A stretch of DNA of 64,000 nt from Triglochin maritima (lineage: Eukaryota; Streptophyta; Magnoliopsida; Alismatales; Juncaginaceae): positions 12,068,501-12,132,500 of the forward strand of contig OY821787.1 in NCBI GenBank assembly GCA_963682175.1. The letters are read 5' to 3'. A model generated the notes under the pieces. The model saw only the letters and a program-made list of their open reading frames with translations, did not search any database and was not told the origin of the DNA. The position numbers were made by a program, and so were the translations under genes. This document shows, piece after piece, positions 58,527 through 64,000 of the stretch (within the stretch, counting starts at the first letter, position 1; every line of letters begins with the position of its first letter).

Positions 58527-59060
58527 ATCTCCTCATTTTTGATGATGGCAACCTATATCTTAATACTTGAAATGTTTAGATGTAAACTATGCATATAAAT
58601 GCTCCCCCTATGGATGTGCATAGTTTTTGTTCAATTATAACCAAATTTCAAGTTACCCCCTTAATTATCTCTCCCCCTTTGACATCCATCAAAGAATTAT
58701 ATGATATAAGCATTGAATGTGGATATCTTGTAATGAAGTTGCTCCCCCTAAATTTTGCACTTCATTACACTAAGAAAATAATATTCATTAAGCTCCCCCT
58801 ATCAATGTGAATATGAGTTTTCGATTAAGTTCAATTCTATTTCTCCCCTTTTTAAACATCAAGCAAATATATTAACAATCGGCATGTGATGTTTTAATTT
58901 CCCTTTTTTCATATCCATTTACAAATTTGACACTTAGGCAATGGATGTGATTCATATTTTAAGATTTACAATGAATGAATAATAGATATGTCAATTAAGC
59001 ATATAAGGACCTTGACTAGAACCAATTGATTGAAAATTTTAGAGGATAAGAGATTTATAC
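58527..59060 (-). other. S3 3' region with repeated purine tracts
   Basis: On the minus strand AGGGGGAG-type tracts occur at plus positions 58602, 58671, 58742, 58793 and 58843 (seen as CTCCCC), plus the terminal tract next to the LTR (AAAAATGAGGAGAT). Multiple polypurine tracts near the 3' LTR are a described Sirevirus feature. No gene is seen. Confidence 0.7.
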
Positions 59061-62030
59061 CCACTTGAAGCTTTGAATTGGTTTCAATCTCATTTGGTGA
59101 TGCAACCGGCTTTGAATTTGACTCTTAAGCTTTCCCGGTCACCACCGATTTCTTCCTCAAGCACCTACAAGTGTAGATTTAGGTACCCAAACAACTTTGG
59201 GTCCTTGAATATTAGCTTTGGGAATCCAAACCATTTTGGTTTTAGGAGCCCACACACTTGAAGAACTATGATTAATGAACACATGCTTGCCATTTAGTGT
59301 AGTATGAGATACATGGTTTTTCAATTTGCATTGTATCCTAAACCATGTTTATCTAGTGATTGTCTTTTACTACCTAAAAGCATGTCAAGCTTCTTGGTTC
59401 CATTAGTGAATTTCTCTAGATCTTTTCTTAACAGCACATTGCAAGCTTGAAGATCTAGTTGTTCACTAACAATGGGTGTTGCTTTTATACTTTCAAGAGT
59501 TGATGAATTTGTTTCAAGTTTAGTAAGCACCTCATTCTTCTCATTCATGATTATTTCAATTTGGCATTTGAGATCATTTATTTGCTTTCTAGCATTTTTG
59601 TTCTTTTCACAAATAATCTCATATTGTTTAACTAAATCATATAATGCATTTTGAAGTTCATCATGAGAATATGTTTCTTCTTTGGAATATGAACTATCAC
59701 TAGCATGTGACTTAGATGAGCAAGAATGTGATCTAGTAGAGTAAGAGTTAGAGGATACCTCATTTCCTTCATCTTGAATTGCCATGTAGCACATGTGCGC
59801 ATATTCCTTTGTTGATTGATGAGAATTAAATTTATACCGCAAGTGCACGGCGTCAATGGAGACGTGGCAAATACGGGTCGAACACAAGGAGGGAGAGATT
59901 TTGTTATTAGTGTGATTTCAATTGGGGGAAAGGAGAGAAGAAATAAGTTGGTTTTGAGATTTTTGATTTTTAATTATCTAAAGCAAGAAACAAGAACAAT
60001 TAAAACTAAAACAAGAACAAAGAAGTGAATTCCGTTGGGTGGAGGTTTAGATTTAGGGTTTAGATTAGAGAATTCAGAAACTTATAATAAATCATATTAG
60101 TTATAAAGCATTACATGATAAATGATTTAACATAAACTCAAGTAATCAAAATATACTAACACGAAATTAAAATAATAACATTCATTCATCTTCTCTTCAC
60201 CCTAAATCCGTCACCTCCACCCTTTGGAAGGAGTTAGAAACTCATGGAGGGAGGAAGAAGGGATCCTAGAGGCATTACAAAAGAAAAGTAAAAACAAGAA
60301 ATAAAAGACAGAATTTTATTACTAAAATAAAGACAAGTACAAATAACAACTAAAAACTAGGTCTAAGGCCAAGGACCCTTCTACCATCGTTCTCGGGGCT
60401 ATTTATAGCCGATACAAGGGATCCCAATATATAAATGGAACGTACACGCGTCAATACAACATTGGTAAAAATTTGAGCACACGGATCGACTTTTGTGCGG
60501 CTAAATCGCCGCAATTTGTACATGAGGTGCGGCGGAATCGCCACCTTTTTGGCTCGGATTCGATCCAGATTTTTCCTGTGTGTTTATGGTATGATTTGAT
60601 CCTCCTTTGCGCGTCTGGATTGATTTTTTCCATTCTTTTGAGCTCCGGATTAATTCCTTTATATATATGGAGATTCACATTGATTTTTCTTTAGATTTTC
60701 TCCATAATAATAAAAGCTACTCGTGATTTGCAATTAGGTCCTTGACTTTTTGCAATTAAGTCCCCGGCTACTTTTGTGCTTAAGTCTTTGTTCTTTTTGT
60801 AATTAGATCTTGAATGCTTTTATGCTTGGATACATTTCCATTTGTAACCTGATAAACTTGAACTTGGTCTTTATGATAGAAATGAGTCTTTTGCACTCAT
60901 TTATGCTCGAGATGTAGGTAAATTGCATTCAGGTCCCTGTATTCTGTAAATAAGACTAAACACATACCTTAGTAGCATTTATTGATGTAAAAGTAATCTA
61001 AATGAAAGACATATGATGCAATGTATGCAATGCATCATTGATGAAGGTGTGGTTGATTGGGATGAAGATGATGATGTATCGTCCCAAGTAGCCTTGTGAG
61101 CTTCCAACCTCTTCTCTTTTCTCTTACTCCTATCCTTTTCTCTCCTTCTCTCTCTTCTCTCATTTTTCTTCTCCTTCTCTTCCTCACATTTTCACTCTCC
61201 TCCTTCTCCTTCTTCTTTTCTCTCATTTCACTTCTTCTAACTCTTCTTTCATTCCTTTCTTCTTTATCCTTCTTGAGGTATTTGAAGAAGTCTTTGGCTA
61301 GGACTTCAATGTCCTCATATTCTACACTCCTCCTTGGTTCCTCAAGATTTGCATGTAATGACAAGAAGGGTTTGTTCTTGGAGGTTTCCTTCTCCTTTCG
61401 GTGGTTAATTTGGAGCTCATAATCCATGAGATTTCCAATTAACTCCTCCATCTTGAGTTCGGAAAGGTCGTGTGCTTCTTCAATCACGACCACCTTATCT
61501 TCCCAATCGTTGCTTAGCGACCGGAGGAATTTCCTTGTCATCTCTCCTTCATTTAATTTTCTTCCAAGAACCAAAAGAGAGTTAGTAATATCGGTGAAGC
61601 GAGTGTTCATTTCGCTTATGTTTTCACCGATTTGCATAGAAAAAATCACATATTTATGCATAAGGAGACTAATGCGTGTTTCCTTAGTTTTGTTGTCCCC
61701 CTCATGATGCATTTGCAATCTATGCCATATTTCATATGCACTTTCAAAACCCCTAATTCTATTGTATTCACCCTCATTAAAGCCACAATAAAGAATGTTC
61801 ATAATTTTTGAGTTCATCTCAATTTCTTTCATTTTGGGCCTAGTAAGTGAATCTAATTCATCTTCATTTGGGGGTGTCTATGGATTTTGAAGAAACATCC
61901 AATACTTTAGGTCATTAGATATTAGGAATACTTTCATCTTATTCTTCCAATAATCATAATTTGACCCATTTAGCAAAGGTGGTCTAGTTGTGCATAATCC
62001 TTCTATGTGATTAGATGATGTAGAAGCCAT
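59061..62030 (-). pseudogene. S3 Gag, broken and interrupted by C3
   Basis: ATG at 62030 (MASTSSNHIEGLC). A stop lies near 61877. The UBN2-type region follows (AYEIWHRLQMHHEG, MHKYVIFSMQIGENISEM, FLRSLSNDWEDKVV, MEELIGNLMDYEL). A K/E/R-rich run encoded by a GA-rich tract (61110-61265) hides a frame shift, then comes the KATWDDTSS block. C3 sits there. After it the typical Sirevirus Gag tail continues (YAHMCYMAIQDEGNEVSS, then a coiled-coil-like QINDLKCQIEIIMNEKNE) and relics with VWAPK, VWIPK and VWVPK motifs. No zinc knuckle is visible. Confidence 0.82.
59817..61037 (-). mobile_element. C3: solo LTR of family C inside S3
   Basis: 1,221 bp, minus strand TGATGCATTGC...AATTCTCATCA, with exact ttgat on both sides (59812-59816 and 61038-61042). 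It is closer to the C2 LTR than to C1. Palindromes are at 60496-60513 and about 60529-60545, each with mismatches. The plus-strand frames here and at 61096-61707 are shadows. Confidence 0.92.
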
Positions 62031-62067
62031 GCTAAAAATACGATTAAGTATGAGAATTAGCTCACAA

Positions 62068-62082
62068 GACTCTGATACCAAA
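62068..62082 (-). promoter_or_regulatory. S3 primer binding site
   Basis: The minus strand reads TTTGGTATCAGAGTC directly after the 5' LTR. It contains TGGTATCAGAG, the Met-tRNA-type site. Confidence 0.82.
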
Positions 62083-63528
62083 TGTGGGATCGTGAGGGTC
62101 TCTAATTCTAATCACTTTTAAGCTAATTACCTACTTGTTTAATCAATCAAAGATACATAGCGGAATTTAAAACTAAATACAAGTAAGCAAAGCAAACCAC
62201 AAGATGACACTGGATTTTTATAGAGGTTCGGCCTCCCGCCTACTTCCTCTCTTGCAAGCTCCGCTCGCGCCTACACTGTCAACCTCGTTCCAGATCGAGA
62301 TTAACCTTTTCCAAAACAAGCTCCATGAACACCCTCGTGAGCTTGACTTTCTTGTCTCACAATCTGAGAGGAACACTTCGGGCTTTCACCAAAGTCCTTA
62401 CTTCTTCACAACTGAGATCTTGAGTGGAACGCACTCTCTAACTTGAGCACACTTAGCTTAGGATGTGGAATTGATGCTAAGATGTGGAAGTTTAAGCTTG
62501 GAGAGTAGGATTTGGGGAATGGGATACTTGGGAGTTTCTCTTAGGTGTATTTGACAAATGGAAGTGTAAGAGTTGTCTGATTGTGTCAAGGGAATACTTA
62601 TTTATAAGCTCCTAAAGAGTTAGAGCCACTGGGGATGAATTGGGTAAAGATTGTGTAAGATACACAAAATAGAAACTGACAGGACCCAATTCTGAGTAAG
62701 CTCGGTCGACTGGATCGGTCTTTTCGGTCGACCGTTTGGCAATTTAGATTAAGATTCGGTCGACCGGTTAAGGAACGGTCGACTGCCAAAGGCTACAATC
62801 TGGGTACACTTAAGTGATCGGTCGAACACCGAGATAGGTTCGGTCGACCGATTCACACCAGGCACTTTGGGGTTGACAAACAAGATCATATTCGGTCGAC
62901 CGAAAACTAACAGGCAGTTCGGGTTTGTCAAGTCTTCTTAAGTTCGGTCGACCGAACAAGGTCCTCGGTCGACCGATACACAAAATATTTTTGGGGTATT
63001 TGGAAATAATACGAATACGACCGTTGGGTATATACGACAAAACAAACGGTCGGAAATTTGTTGATACTCGATTGACTGAAAAGGTCGGGACGGTCGACCG
63101 AACTCGGGCAGTTAAACACTAACAGGATATACGGTCTGTTTCGGTCGACCGAATGTGGGCAGACTGTTGAGGTTTTGGTTTAGTGTTTTTCGGTCTAAGT
63201 TTGGGTGATCTATTGAAGTCCAAATTATATGAAATTTTGTGTGTGACTTCTATAGGGAACCTAGTGTCTATTTGAATAGTTTTTAGCTCAAGTATGCTTA
63301 ATTACACAAAGTTCCTAAGACTTAAAGAAATACAAATTACATGTCTTCAAATGAGCTTGATTACTTGTCTTGACTTCATTTCCTTTCTTCCTTGAGTCTT
63401 GATCACCTGTAGAGGTTAGAACATAACAATATATATGAAATGCAACATGTGTGCTACTCTACATGATCATAATTAAGATTAGGTTGATTAAATCATCAAA
63501 ACATAGATTAAGGCAAAAAAATGCAACA
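62083..63528 (-). repeat. S3 5' LTR
   Basis: 1,446 bp, minus strand TGTTGCA (63528) to GATCCCACA (62083). TATAAATA (minus strand) is at 62599-62606. Eight perfect CGGTCGACCG start at 62725, 62757, 62841, 62893, 62945, 62966, 63091 and 63142, all upstream of the TATA box in the LTR's own direction. Confidence 0.9.
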
Positions 63529-64000
63529 ATAATGTGCAACAGAAGAAGTGTTTCTCCCGTTGCAGAATTGAAGTTATAATCGTCAATCCAAACTCTCCAA
63601 CCAACAGGCTGGTGGGTCAGAACGAGGTCAAGAACCTCGTTATGCATGTCTGACTCACTAGGAGAACAGAAGGTGAGCCTCTTGCCCAAGGTATCCTCTA
63701 AGGAACTCGCAATACCTCATTGGCGATGTAATTGTTTGATGTCCCACATTTCCAAGATGATCAAGAACAATAGTAAGAGGCAAACTCTCATCAGGTCGTA
63801 TGAAATTAAGGGTACTAGGGAGCACTTGCTCCACCATAGGTGAGTCCTTAAGAGGCACAACAACAAGATCATGTGGCTCATGGGCCACAGGACAAAAAGG
63901 TAAGGCACAATCCTGTGCCGACTCATAATGAAATTGGTCCATGCTATTCTCAATTTGGATCGAATCCCCTACCATGTGATCGTGAATTGAAACCCCAAGT
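63529..64000 (-). pseudogene. B5 fusion frame, middle piece, running off the window
   Basis: Minus strand from 64000: ENSMDQFHYESAQDCAL, CPVAHEPHD, DESLPLTIVLDHLGN, then a frameshift near 63725, then FCSPSESDMHNEVLDLVL and VGWRVWIDDYNFNSATGET. These match C2 piece by piece. The frame stops at S3 (ataat) and resumes at 57064. The N-terminal Gag part should lie past the window end. Confidence 0.75.

Larger units (their letters stand above)
57065..63528 (-). mobile_element. S3: Sirevirus-like element with Gag only
   Basis: 6,464 bp between exact ataat duplications (57060-57064 and 63529-63533). Minus-strand order: 5' LTR 62083-63528, primer site, Gag, a 3' region with several purine tracts, 3' LTR 57065-58526. 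Solo LTR C3 lies within Gag. Protease, integrase, RT and RNase H are absent, with no scar that I can point to, which fits the Gag-only (TR-GAG-type) class of non-autonomous element. Confidence 0.85.
40612..64000 (-). mobile_element. B5: minus-strand non-autonomous B element, split three times
   Basis: Pieces: 3' LTR 40612-41999, internal 42000-42372, 49149-50265, 56755-57064 and 63529-64000, continuing past the window. The gaps are A2, C2 and S3, each flanked by a target duplication, so the pieces join into one sequence. Its coding frame is the same Gag/RT-fragment fusion as in C2, and no full pol is seen. It inserted in LTR S2. Confidence 0.82.

Noticed and set aside
61096..61707. Plus-strand frames rich in Leu, Ser and Phe that look like membrane proteins
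   Set aside because: They are the reverse strand of the S3 Gag gene and its GA-rich tract, and are shadows.

Overview
This window is plant nuclear DNA. It is built almost entirely of nested LTR retrotransposons, and I recognise no host gene, tRNA, rRNA or CRISPR array. The evidence is plant-type Ty1/Copia polyproteins (UBN2-type Gag, DTG protease, YVDD reverse transcriptase), plant Ty3/Gypsy polyproteins of the Athila-like kind (tRNA-Asp-type primer site TGGCGCCGTTGCCGGGG, FMDD reverse transcriptase) and Sirevirus-like Copia elements. I cannot name the species. Element names below are mine.

Four LTR families explain nearly every base. A is Copia (LTR about 2.0-2.2 kb, starts TGAAGGG/TGAAAGG). 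S is Sirevirus-like Copia (LTR about 1.45 kb, TGTTG...CTACA). B is Gypsy (LTR about 1.4-1.6 kb, TGATTGACATC...). C is Gypsy (LTR about 1.22-1.27 kb, TGATGCA...CTCATCA).

Layout. 1-22396: A1 (+), a Copia element with element C1 (Gypsy, 5832-17171, target duplication cctac) inserted in its reverse transcriptase gene and solo LTR S4 (19993-21548, duplication acccg) inserted in its 3' LTR. 22397-22446: a patchwork rearrangement junction. 22443-33673: three B copies in opposing orientations (B3 -, B1 +, B2 -). 33674-35726: an A LTR (A3, -). 35727-37822: a truncated S1 (+). 37823-39150: the end of a divergent B copy (B6, -). 39151-39375: an unassigned AT-rich spacer. 39376-40611: LTR S2 (-). 40612 to beyond 64000: a minus-strand non-autonomous B element (B5) split by A2 (42373-49148, itself invaded by B4 and internally deleted), C2 (50266-56754, duplication gttgg) and S3 (57065-63528, duplication ataat, containing solo LTR C3 with duplication ttgat).

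Functionally, C1 and B1 are broken autonomous Gypsy elements (gag, protease, reverse transcriptase, RNase H, integrase). C2 and B5 are short non-autonomous relatives with one Gag-plus-reverse-transcriptase-fragment reading frame, and would have needed enzymes in trans. S3 keeps Gag only.

Three non-coding patterns stand out. First, a cluster of hairpins just upstream of the 3' LTR of five B and C elements includes one stem that keeps a GNRA loop (GAAA, GCAA, GCGA, GAGA) while its base pairs change together. Second, every main family carries its own near-perfect palindromes just upstream of its LTR TATA box, and B and C repeat them in the leader. Third, C2 is a recombinant with C ends and a B-type core, with both switch points in sequence the two families share. 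All proteins here are broken by stops or frameshifts except small stretches.
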